From Owenia fusiformis (lineage: Eukaryota; Annelida; Polychaeta; Sabellida; Oweniidae), in NCBI GenBank assembly GCA_903813345.2, contig CAIIXF020000004.1, positions 21,545,977 through 21,609,976 of the forward strand: DNA of 64,000 bases, read 5' to 3'. A program made the position numbers and the translations under genes. Shown piece by piece: positions 44,647 through 56,100 of this stretch. The notes under the pieces are model-generated. The model ran no database searches. It saw only the letters and a program-made list of their open reading frames with translations, and was not told the DNA's origin. The stretch's first letter is position 1; each line of letters begins with the position of its first letter.

Positions 44647-45767
44647 CCCCTCTATCACACCAAACTAACTAATGGACCAGTGCTAAGATTGATCTCTGAA
44701 TGGAATAAGTTATCACTAGAAGAGAGGTCTACTCCCACCATCTCTTTGTTCAAAAGTAAAATCAAAAAGAAATCTTCAAAGTTTAATGACTTCAATACAA
44801 CTTCTAAACTCAATCTTTCTCGAAAACAAGAAATTACCTTAAACAGAATTAGATGCGGACTCTATTTTGAGTCACAAAAGTTTGCTCATAATTTTCCCAA
44901 CACAACTAATCTATGTGTCTGTGGTAAGAGTGCAACCCCTAAACACCTGATTCTGCAATGTAAGCGCCATTCAACACAAAGGAAAAACCTTGAAGAAACC
45001 CTTGAGCAGCAAAACCTTGAGACCCATCTCAGTGGACAAGACAAAATTGAATTTTTAATTTTCAAAAATTCATTCTCAATTCAACAAGATTCTCAACTAA
45101 AAGGAAGGTTCGTTGATTTTATTCTTAGCTTAACCTAACCTATTTTATTTTGATTTACTTTTCACCATTAGGTGTAGGCTACTAGTTAGCACATTTATAT
45201 GTATAACTCACTCAATTAATTAAATTAATTTAATTTATATTCATTTCAAAACGCTAGCCTGTAATGCACATTGCGCTAGGCAGCGACCTGTGTAACTCTT
45301 TTGACTGCAATATGATTGAAATAAATGTATAATGAACCGAACCAAACTAACTAACAAACGGGCTCAATCTGGCTGTGGTCGGGAATATGTCTAAAATAAT
45401 TAGCAAAATCGTTCATAAACAGTCTTCAGTACGTTCATCTCATTTGCAGTTCGTTCAGGTCGCATCACGTCGGTGTGCAACGTCGTATAACGCGTCCCTT
45501 AGTCTAGAAGGTCACCATGACCTGATTACAGAACGGTATGGTCGCCATCGAATTTTGAATCGATTCAAAATTCTAAATCACATTCCCGTGAAAGTCCATG
45601 AAGTTCTTAAACAGACCGTAGAACGTTGTAGCTTCGTCCATTCAGTTCGCACACAGTTTAAAACCGATTCAGCAACGTTTGATCACCAAAAATTTTTGTC
45701 AAACGTCAAATCCGTTCTTGCACAGTTTAAGCCTGTTTTCGAGAACTAGTTTGGTGTGATAGTAGGG
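44647..45767 (+). mobile_element. Palindrome-cored DNA element family, copy D, split by a LINE
   Basis: Ends CCCCTCTATCACACC and GTTTGGTGTGATAGTAGGG match copies A-C. The internal part carries the central palindrome (45548-45575 region). A LINE fragment (44673-45340) sits inside, and the right half of the element is shortened compared with B. It lies 258 bp after the SLC28 stop, possibly in its 3' UTR. Confidence 0.88.
44673..45340 (+). mobile_element. 5'-truncated LINE (non-LTR retrotransposon) 3' end
   Basis: An open frame running to a stop at 45138 encodes the C-terminal tail of a LINE reverse transcriptase protein: an RLISEWNKLSLEERS segment, then LNRIRCGLYFES and a cysteine/histidine cluster (CVCGKSATPKHLILQC). 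About 200 bp of 3' UTR follows. The fragment is flanked by a 14-bp target duplication, ACCAAACTAACTAA, at 44659-44672 and 45341-45354, proof of insertion into the older DNA element. The clade (CR1/Jockey-like or other) is not certain. Confidence 0.85.
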
Positions 45768-46185
45768 TAAGAAACCAACTTGTATTATACCAAATAAATC
45801 CAGCTTCTATTAAAGATTATGCCAAAAAACAATAGCCGAATTGGATCTGCTCTCACCTAAATTGAGTTGTTAATCTGGCTTAAGAATCTTTAACTTTATT
45901 TAATTCAATTTATTTTATAATTTCTTATATACTATACACTATAAAACATGCCACTAGACACCCAATGGGTATATGTTGCGGTGTAACATGTACAGAAATT
46001 AATTTTTTAACTACTTGTAGAATAAATAATAGTATTTTCAATTAATCTTAGAATATACAATGTAGAAAAATATATCAGTGTGAAGTCTTAAATGCTACAA
46101 AAATGTAGTATAAATCAATACAGTATAGTATAAGATGCAATATCCATGGATGAGTAGTTTTTATATGCAGATTTGAATATATTTA
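45768..46185. other. Non-coding sequence between convergent genes
   Basis: AT-rich sequence without recognisable features between copy D and the LINE relic. Confidence 0.5.
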
Positions 46186-46187
46186 GT

Positions 46188-46445
46188 GGAGTGGAGTGGA
46201 GTGGAGATCATTTTTTAATATTATCTGGTAGAGCATTCGAAAGATTTGGACATAGGTAACGAAGGGAAAGTTTTAAGCATTTGGGAATATGAAAATGATG
46301 CAACTGCCTTGTATAATGGTGTTAAACATTAATGATTCATCAAATATATCTTGAAAACGATATTTGGAAGACCAGGGTGTTTATACAAGAGTTTGTACAT
46401 AAATCGACCAATAGAATATCTGTTAGCATAAAAAATATTTAATAT
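46188..46445 (-). pseudogene. Decayed LINE 3' end with (CCACT)n tail
   Basis: On the minus strand, broken frames read segments such as YKLLYKHPGLPNI, HHYTRQLHHFHIPKC and NALPDNIKK, which match the usual C-terminal arrangement H..TRQ...P...WN.LPD.IK of LINE reverse transcriptases in invertebrates. Several stops and shifts interrupt it. It ends in a short CCACT pentamer tract, which may be the microsatellite-type 3' tail of the element. Confidence 0.5.
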
Positions 46446-47105
46446 TTAGGTCTTTGAATAGGGGAGAAATGTGAAAAAGTCTCTCATGGCTAAGACAGAA
46501 ATCTCAATTTCAGAAAATTATATTTTTGAACATTTTTGCAATTGGTGGTTTCACCGAGAGCATGCCTGGACGGCAAATGTGATGTCTCTAGATCTGAAAA
46601 TCATTGATGCTATCCAAGTACAACAATCTTTGATCCATTGAACACTCTACACAAGAAATCACTAGATTCCTTAATTATTGAGAGTTTTTCCAAAATTAGT
46701 GGCTGGCATTTTTGGGTTACCCCGTAGCAGCCCCTTGCAAATGTCCTCTGAATAGACCCCCTTTGTCCCGAGAAATCATAAATTGTATATTTAAACCAAA
46801 TCCGACCAGTGGTATTTGAGTTAGGGTCAAAGCACTCAAAGGAGCTCAATAACAACACAGGGTCTGATTTGTAGAACATAGATCTATATCTACAGATAAA
46901 AATGTATTTTGCTGATTTAAATACTAATAAAAAGTGTGCTTTCTTCTGTTGTATCGAACATAATGTGTGTGTTTTTTTTTTACTTTTACTGAGTCCATAG
47001 TTTTACACCTCAAGGACCGCAGTTCCGTGATGTTGTTGTAAATTTAATCCAAATCATAACATTGCATTGTCCAAAATTAAGCTGATATCAAAAACATGCA
47101 GCATA

Positions 47106-50100
47106 CTATGGAATCAAAGGAATGTGTTCTCCAGGTATCTCATCTTTGGACTTACAACAAAACTTTGTTGTAAGATGATATAAGGCCAGAAGTAATGTGC
47201 ACGAAGCTCCCACAAGACCCATAATAAATGCTGTCCATGGGAAACCTACTTTATCTAATAAAGATCCGCCTCCAATGGCACCCGCAAATCCTCTGAAAAA
47301 TGAATCAGAAATTCAACAATTTTAGGAGAAAATGTTATTTCACAGTAGGTGGACACACTGATTTATTCCAGTTATTGAGCTGGACATTTTACCTGGAGCA
47401 ACAATTTGCGGTTGGGTTATTCAAGCTATTGACCTTTGGGATTAAAGGGTGACGCATATCGTTTAGCAAATTGAACGCTCGTTTCTGGTGTTGCTCACCG
47501 TTTAGTATAAAAGGCCCGATCCCGGAATAATACTCAAGGGTTCACAGGTTCGAGGTCGTTGTGTCAACACCTCTAACTATTATATAGCATAAGTATATTA
47601 TAGATCGTCACACATTTATAAAAGGGTGATTTTTATTTTGACAAATCAATTCCACATTTATGGGTGAAGTTTCAGGATCTTTTATTTGTGTATAATAAGG
47701 AAAAATTGGCATCTAAATTTCCCCATAACGTAATAGCACAGAGCTTAGCATATGAAATATCCTACAAATGAAACAAAGCAAGACAAACCGGTTTCTAATA
47801 CAAGGATTTATATTGGCTGTTGTACATGTATTCTTTGAACGCAATCACTCTTTGGATAACGTTTTCAAAATCATTATAAACGGATTACTTTATCTCAAAG
47901 ACAATTTCAATAAACTGGATTTTACAGAACTCCCCTTATTTCTTAAAAATGGACTGATCCAGTTGATTCGCCTGGAGCCGCCATATTGTTTTTATACGGG
48001 ATGCTAATCGGAACCCTCTGTTATTTCTTGCTCCACCGAAATCACCGCAATAATCAGAGGTTTACATACAAAAGACAAGCCTCTGGTTGGAGAACAATCT
48101 ACTGGGCTAAAAATTATTTTCATGAAAAACATAGAAATAAAACCCAAATTAAATTATGAATATTCAAAAGAGGATATTTCACAATATGTAAAAATATCAA
48201 AATTGTCCGAAGCAGGCGTAACGTGCAGTGCGGTGCAGGCTGATGAACTTCGTTCTCCAAACCGAGACTTGTCTGTTAAAGATGATGCTCAAAAATTAGT
48301 GTTATATGTTTTGTTTGGAGACATTGTTACGTTCTATTTAACCTACATGTATGACACCATGCGCATCTAACAGAAAGAAAATAGATCACCATACTTGGCT
48401 CACATGGTAGCATATTTTCAAAGTTGTAGACGCTTTCAATTTTTTCAAAGACGCATTATTAGATTTTTAAACTTATGGCAAACTAAAGTAGCAACCACTT
48501 TAAAATTTAAAATTTTGATATTTTACAATCTAATTACTCAGATGCGAGAAGGTAGTTACCACTTTCGCCACCAGGTGGCTGATTCGGGGGAAATAACGTG
48601 GCAGGGTATTACAAAATTCTCTTAAACGTGAATAATCATCAGTTAGTGGTTTTCATGTTACCCTTATGTATCTGATAGTTATACAAATTAAGATATGTCC
48701 AGTTAAAGAATTACCCGCCCAATATACAAGAAGATATGTCACTTTCTGTGATTTTACAACATGGGGTCTACATAAGGACCTCTGGCCCTTTCCACGACGA
48801 ATATACTCTTTTGAAACATCAGATTTCCTTGTGAGCAGGCTAATGCTCATGATTGTCAAGTGATTCACGTGCAGTGCTTTGTTTATATCAATATTTCAAT
48901 AACTTAGATGCAAGTAGGCAGTTACCAGTTTCACCACCAGGTGGCTCATTCGGGTCAGATAGCATGACAGGTATAGTAGAAAGATTTTTCGTGATACGTG
49001 TGCTAGAATTAATTTATGAATGAAAAGTTCTCCATAAAGTTTACGTTGACCGATAGAGAAGCGGCTTTTTAAATGACACAATTAGCCGCGTAATTCAAAG
49101 CCAATGATAATACAGCCCATTGATTCAAATGACGTTTTCAACTTGGTACCATCTAGTAGAATTAACTTTGCACTGACAGAGGATTAAATTCTTATCACTA
49201 CATACATTTTAAATTGGAATTCTGAACTTACCCAAGAGAAAAAGCTGATGTGTAAAGTCCTGAAGCTATTCCATAAGTTTCAAGATTGTCTGGGTATCCA
49301 CTTTCACTGAAAAAGAAAGGATATAGTGAATTCCTCCATAGTATTGTTCCGTTGTGACTTGGCTGGTTCCAAGCCACCATGGTTGTTTTAGGGTTCCCTC
49401 TCAGATTCAAGGCAAATGTATCATATTTTTCCTTGAAAAACCAAATAGCAAATATAACCCTACTATCACCCCAAACTAGTTCTCACTACGTTCTCCAAAA
49501 ACGGGCTTCAACTGTGTACGAACGGACTGGACGTACTTAGAACCGTTTGGGGACTATTTACAAACGTACTCGAACGTACACGAACGGGTAGGTCCTCTAG
49601 AACTTAGAATATGCTCAAATGTTCTCGTGTGGTCGTCACGTTCTACAATAAGAACGAGAGACAACGTACTAACGACGAGCTGGGCGTACTACGAACGGAA
49701 CCGACGTACTTCAATCCTACTAGAGACGTTTTTACAACGAGTTGAACTGTCTGAGGACGTATTGAGAACGAGGTAGAACTAATTGCAAATGGGTTTAAAC
49801 TGACTAAGTACTTATTAAAGTCTGCTTATGAATGAGTTAGCAAAAATATAGCTATCACACCAAACAAGTTGGCACTGCGTTCTTCAAAACTTGTTTTAAA
49901 CTGTGTGCGAACGGAATGAACGTAGCTGCAACTTTTTAAGGTCTATATACGAACTTCATGAACGTTCTCAGACGGGAAGATGATTTTAGAATTTTGAATC
50001 GATTCAAAATTCGATGGCGACCATACCGTTCTGTAATCAGGTCATGATGACCCTCTAGACTAAGGGACGCGTTACACGACGTTGCACATCGACGCGGTGC

Positions 50101-53100
50101 GACCTGAACGAACTGGGAATCTGCGAATGAGATGGACGTATTGAAGACTGTTTATGAACGAAGTAGCTAACATATTTCCCGACCATAGCCAAATTGAGCC
50201 CGTTTTACGACGTTTTCGTAGGACTGGCAAGAACGAGTAAGAATTAGTTTGGTGTGATAGGGGGTAAAGTCCGGATATAAGTAATATATTACAAATTAAT
50301 CCTTTTGAACAAAATGAATTTTGAATTTTTTTCAGACATGTTGCTGAAACTGGCAGGCGGTTTGGCGGGTAGAGGGAGGGAGGGAGGGAGGGAGGGACGG
50401 ACCGACCGACCGACCGACAGACAGAAAGACAGTGAAAGAAGAACACCTCACTTACAATGCAGCAAGCAAAAGTTCCTGGAGTGGCGGGACTAGAAGATGA
50501 GAAAGACCTAAGCCTACCACTACAATGCCTACAACATTCAACCAGAGCGATTCCCTAGAAAAATACAAACAATAAACAAAACTAGGTTTATCAACTTCCG
50601 GCTGTCGACTGACGATTTCATTGCTATTTTATGTCAAACTCATCTAAATATGAATAGTACCAGTAGATTCATATTTATATTTAAATGAGTTCGCCATAAA
50701 ATAGCAATGGTACATCTACATACAAACATGCTTTTACAATCTAAATCAAAATATATAAATTTTGTCACTAAACATCAATCATTATTATACTAAGTGGGGA
50801 ATATACGTATAAACCTTTTAGATATATACACATTGATCTAAAATACGATATTATATGTTGCTCATTCCCCCACTCGATGAATGCTTTGTCACCCATGGTC
50901 AAACATAATTTAATTTGAATATGAAGACAAACAAACATTTGATGAGCAGGTTCCTTGACATTCATTTTCAAGATGACCGCAATTTCTGGTTAAAATGTAG
51001 CCTAGATGCCAGTTGACAGAGTTGGTTCAAATTCTGGTTTTAGTATACTTTTTTATAGAAATATAAAATAGTCAATTCGACGTTAAGGAAAAATGACATT
51101 TTCCAGTTCTTTATGATAACGTAATGCAAGTGATGACGTCACTCTTTTACCAATAATGAAAATGCTCAGGTGTCCATAGCCCTTGAATCAATCCACTGAA
51201 ATACTGACTCTAAGCTCTAAATAATCAATCAATAGGAATAATTTTTATGTAGCGATCCGATTTGGCTCTATATGTGTCACTTACATTGGTAGAGACAGAA
51301 ATGGCACTGGCCCTATTAATGAAAATGATACTAAAATCAACATTCCTCCTAAAGCCATCGCACTTTTACACCAGCCCTACAAAATGACAGAAAATAACAA
51401 AGAATGAAAATGCAAGCGTACGTTTTTTCGTTCACTACCATGGTACCCCATATTGCCTAAACTTTAGAGATGCCTATTTAGACTGTGGTCCATTCTGTAG
51501 AAGTGCTCTAGAAATGCATCCTTCCTGTCATGGAAGGTCACACATTCCAACATTTTTCAAACAATCTGTATGATTATGCTGGACACGTTCGGGGTAGTTG
51601 GACTTCATGTAGGGGTGGCAGACGGCCTTTAGGCCAATTTATACCCCTACCCAAAGAAATCCTTTGGGGTATTTTAATACCACCCAATAAAAATAATACT
51701 AATTCATATCAGATATCCATTGTTTTATAGTGGGTAGGGCAAGCCATGGTTAGTCAGTGCCAGAAATTTCCAATATCTGACGTATATGGTTACCATGGAA
51801 ACAGTATTTATATCTCTCAATTTCTTCAATTTGACCCTCTCCCAAATGTGTCCTTTCATTCTCAAATTAAAATATTTGCAAATCTGTTAGGATTTTGTGG
51901 CTGCTATTTTGTCAAAATAATAAAACAAATATTTCATTCTATGTTCGGGCAATACCTATTGCACTTTCAATGATTTTTGCAACATGTATTACCTTCGCCC
52001 TACAGGCTGTGTATTTTATACTAACTAGAGGCACTTCCCTCTATGTGAACAGCCTAGTTCCCAAATCCCTTGTTGACTTTGCTCCCATATTTCCCGTGAA
52101 GCTGCGGAATGGTTCTTTTGTTCTTCACAATATTCCATTCCACTGTAAGTCAATGAATAAGGCCAATTTATATCACTGGCTTCCCTAGGTTATTTGAATG
52201 CCTTGCAATTTTTAAATCAGCAATAAAGAAAAATGGTTTAAATTATCAAATAAGGAAAAGGTTGCAAATGATGAGATTTGCTATATAGCTTTGAAATCTT
52301 GCTAAAGTATAGTTTGACTCTATATAGTTTAACAGGCTAAATTCTCACTGAGATAATGTTAAAGAGTCTTAAAGACTGACTTATTCTTTCAGTGGTAAGT
52401 TCATTCACAATCTGAACATCATCAATTTTAAACACAATCTGATCATCATCAAGTTTCAAACACAATCTGAACATCATCAAATTCAAGTGACATGTGTCAA
52501 TGGTAAATCCTAGTATCTAGCCCAACCGGCAAAAGTGCTGCCACCTACCTACTATAGTATCAATCCATCTATCCATATACATAGCACCTAATGAGGTCAG
52601 TACTACAGGTAAAGCTTTTGCCTCCTGTCCATGGTAAAAATAAACCAAACAGAAAAGTTATTTTTGACACCATTGGTGATGCCCACCTCGTAAGGTATAG
52701 GGATAAAAGGAAAGGTCACAATAACACTTGCATAAAATATCTTAAGTATCTAATAATGATAATGAACATATCACAATGTAACATAGTGTTAGTAGATGCT
52801 CATTAAATGTCAATTGTTGTTAGTGTAATATGTATTTTTCTTTTAATGCTGCAACAATTACACAAGTACCAAAAAGAGCCACGCCCACTTTTCCCTAAAA
52901 GTAGCTGTGTGTGACTATATTTGATAAATATTATTGATTTACAGGAGCATTATATCAACTTTTTAGTGCTTTTGTGTGAATATATACATATTAATACAAT
53001 TTTTGACAAAGTAGTAGCCACAAAATTCAAACAGATTTGCAAATATTTCACTTTGAGAAGTAAGGGACATATTTGGGATGGGGTCAAATTGAGAAGATTT

Positions 53101-56100
53101 TGAAATCTAAATACTGTTTCCATGGTAACCATATAAGTTAGAGATTGGAAATTTCTGGCACTGACTAATCATGGCATGCCCTACCTGCAATAAAACTATG
53201 AATTTATGAAATGCATTAGTATTCTTTTTATTAAGTGCTATTAAAGTGCCCCCAAGGTTTTCTTAGGGTAGGGGTATAAATTGGTCTGAGGGCCGTCTGC
53301 CACCCCTACATGAAGTCCAACTACCCAGAAAGTGTCCAGCATAATCATACAGATTGTTTGAAAAATGTTGGAATGTGTGACCTTCCATGACAGGAAGGTG
53401 TTACAATTATTAGAGTGGACCATTGTCTAATAACATGTTTTAAATCATGATATCATTCTATACTGGTTTAAGGTTAGGTTAAAACATGTTAATTCTATTT
53501 GAAATATTTGTGTTAAGTTCATGATAAATCTTTTTAACAAAGATTTCTTGTGAAAGATCTCAGCATACATTTATAGAACTGAGGCATTTTAGACTAATTT
53601 CACACAAAAAAGTATCCATATTGATGAAAAGGGTCCCAAACTTTTGAGTTATAATTCTGTATAGTAATTCAAAGGAGGAGTACAAAGTCTAGTTTGTTCT
53701 TAATCAAATGATACCTAGATCATTATGTAACTGACTGATAACGACAATCATAAAATAAGGTAAAATTAGCACTATGCAAAGTTATTTTCCTGTATGGCAA
53801 TCGATGTGCTATACTGTATAAGTGGTATTTAATCCGAGTGGTTAATTTTCCGAATGGTCAAATTTCATCACTTTCCTAATTTTAATTTTCCTAATGACAA
53901 GAAACCTCCCATTGGATAACATTATAAAGACACTATTTCCGACATTTAATTTTCCGAACCTGGCAAAAATTAGGAAATAGGCAAATTAAATGATTAGGCA
54001 AAATTACCACTTATACAGTATTCTTTTCCTGTTAGATAATGTTTAAGGTCAGGGTCTCATAATGGACAGGATTCAGTGCTGAGTAGCTCTCCTATGTAAG
54101 AAATTTTGATAAAAAGCTAAACTAAAGTTAGTTTCACAGTTTATTGAGAGATCGTTGAATAACTGTAAGTCAACTTTAGGGCTGGTGTTACACATGTACC
54201 TTTTTGTCCATGATATAGCCAACAAAGGGGGCTGTCAAGGCATATACCGCTGATGCCACAAGGAACACAAGGCCAACCAAGAGTGGACTTAAATGGAACT
54301 GGAATAAATAGTCATAAAGTCTGGTCATCACATTATAGTTGATTTTTAGTCATTGAGTCGCGTCCGACTTGTCCTCTAGCACATGAAAACTAAGCCCCAT
54401 ACAGCAACTCCACAAGAAGTTTCAGATGACCAGCCAATTAATTGCACTTTTATGAGCGTTACAAGATGTGCTCTACTTACAGGGAAAAAGTCAATTCAAT
54501 GGAACACAAGATGATATACCGGTACTTGTATTTGTCATCAGAACTTATTCTCAAAGTTATGTTACAAAAGGTGGATGGCATTTTGTTTAGAATCCAGAAT
54601 CAAGGTGTGCCTGCAAAGGACATCTTTTAACGCACATAAAGGTACATTATTTGAGCTAGTCATCTGAAACTTCTTTCAAACTTTACACAGAGCCTGACAC
54701 AGACCCTGGTTTCAATGTGTTAGAGACAAGTCAGATGCAGAAGACAAGAGGGTGAGTGGCATTTTTGTGTCACGCTCTATATGAATTAGAATCTATCATT
54801 TATTTGCAAAGGACTGCGAGATGTATGTAGAATGTGTTTTTTTATGCATTTCGCTTATGTTTTTCATCTAAAAGACACGAATACACTTTAAAAAGTTACA
54901 CCGTACCCATTACACCGTATAATCTATGGATTAACACCCGGGTATTTTGTTTTTCAAACTTCAGAGGGCTTTGACTTATTGATAATCAATGTTTTTCAAA
55001 GGTAAATGCTATACGATTAAGAGACATTTGTTGGATTTGCACTAGCGCGCTAAGACGTCTTATTTACAACGTTTTGGCGTTAAAACGTTTTAGAAATGTA
55101 ATGTAAATCCAGATTTACTCAAGAGCTCTCGGCTAAGAGCGCTTAGCTAAAACGTTTTAGGACCCTGGTAGGCATAGCTAAGACGTCTTAGCGTTAAAAC
55201 GTTTTACAAGCTAGTGTAAATCAATCGGTTTTAGCTAAGAGCTCTTAGCCCGTTTTTTGCGTTGCGCCGAACGAAACATTTGAAACTTTCCATTTAGATA
55301 TTTATTATACTTATTTGCCTGGCGATTTATCATAATCCTAATATTTATGCATAAAATCTTCCTGCTATCTTTCATGCTTTTAATAATGCTGTCTTTAGGA
55401 CATATTTTTCTGAAACCGATGCATTCTATAGTACAAAGTCGGGTACAAAGTATAGAAGCAGGAAAGGAATAGCTATATTGACTGAACCGTCCTTCAACCA
55501 GTACTGAACTGCTTTTTCACTTTACATGTATACCTACATATCTCTAAGACGTTTTAGGAAAACAGATGTAAACTCGATCTTATTTCCTAAGACGTCTTGA
55601 AAATGGTAATGTAAACTCAATTTAAATTTTCTAAAACGTTTTAGCCAAAACGTCTTGGGATGCTGCGCGTAGTGTAAAATGGGCTAATGATGCAGAATAA
55701 TGCAGGATGCATTTATATAACAAAGGGTCAATCGATTGCTTTAAAGTAAACACCATATTTAAAATGGTATAAAAAACAAAGACCTATAATCATAAGGTGC
55801 TAGATCCCAACCTGCTCTGTACGGTGCCCTCTGTACTTACTGGTTTTAAATGCAAAGAATATGCAACATCTAAGAAACTAAGAGTGAGACATCCCGCAAA
55901 TATAATGTAATACACTATGAATGTGATAGGCATCTTGAACAATGACAACATGGACCCCCGTATATTGGCTATATCTGAAAATGAGAGGATTTCAACTTGG
56001 TACTGGCATTTAATGAGTCGTACATTGCACGTTTAAATGATGTTCAAATGATGTTTCAAATGATGTGTAAGGCAATATGCCTTACACCAGGCTAAATTTG

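Noticed and set aside
45375-45749. 124-codon plus-strand frame after the LINE
   Set aside because: It lies wholly inside transposon copy D and its palindrome-containing sequence; the same region is not open in copies A-C.
47525-47575. Possible tRNA gene or tRNA-derived SINE (GGTTCGAGGTC near 47538)
   Set aside because: Only a B-box-like stretch is present; no A box at proper distance and no cloverleaf could be drawn.
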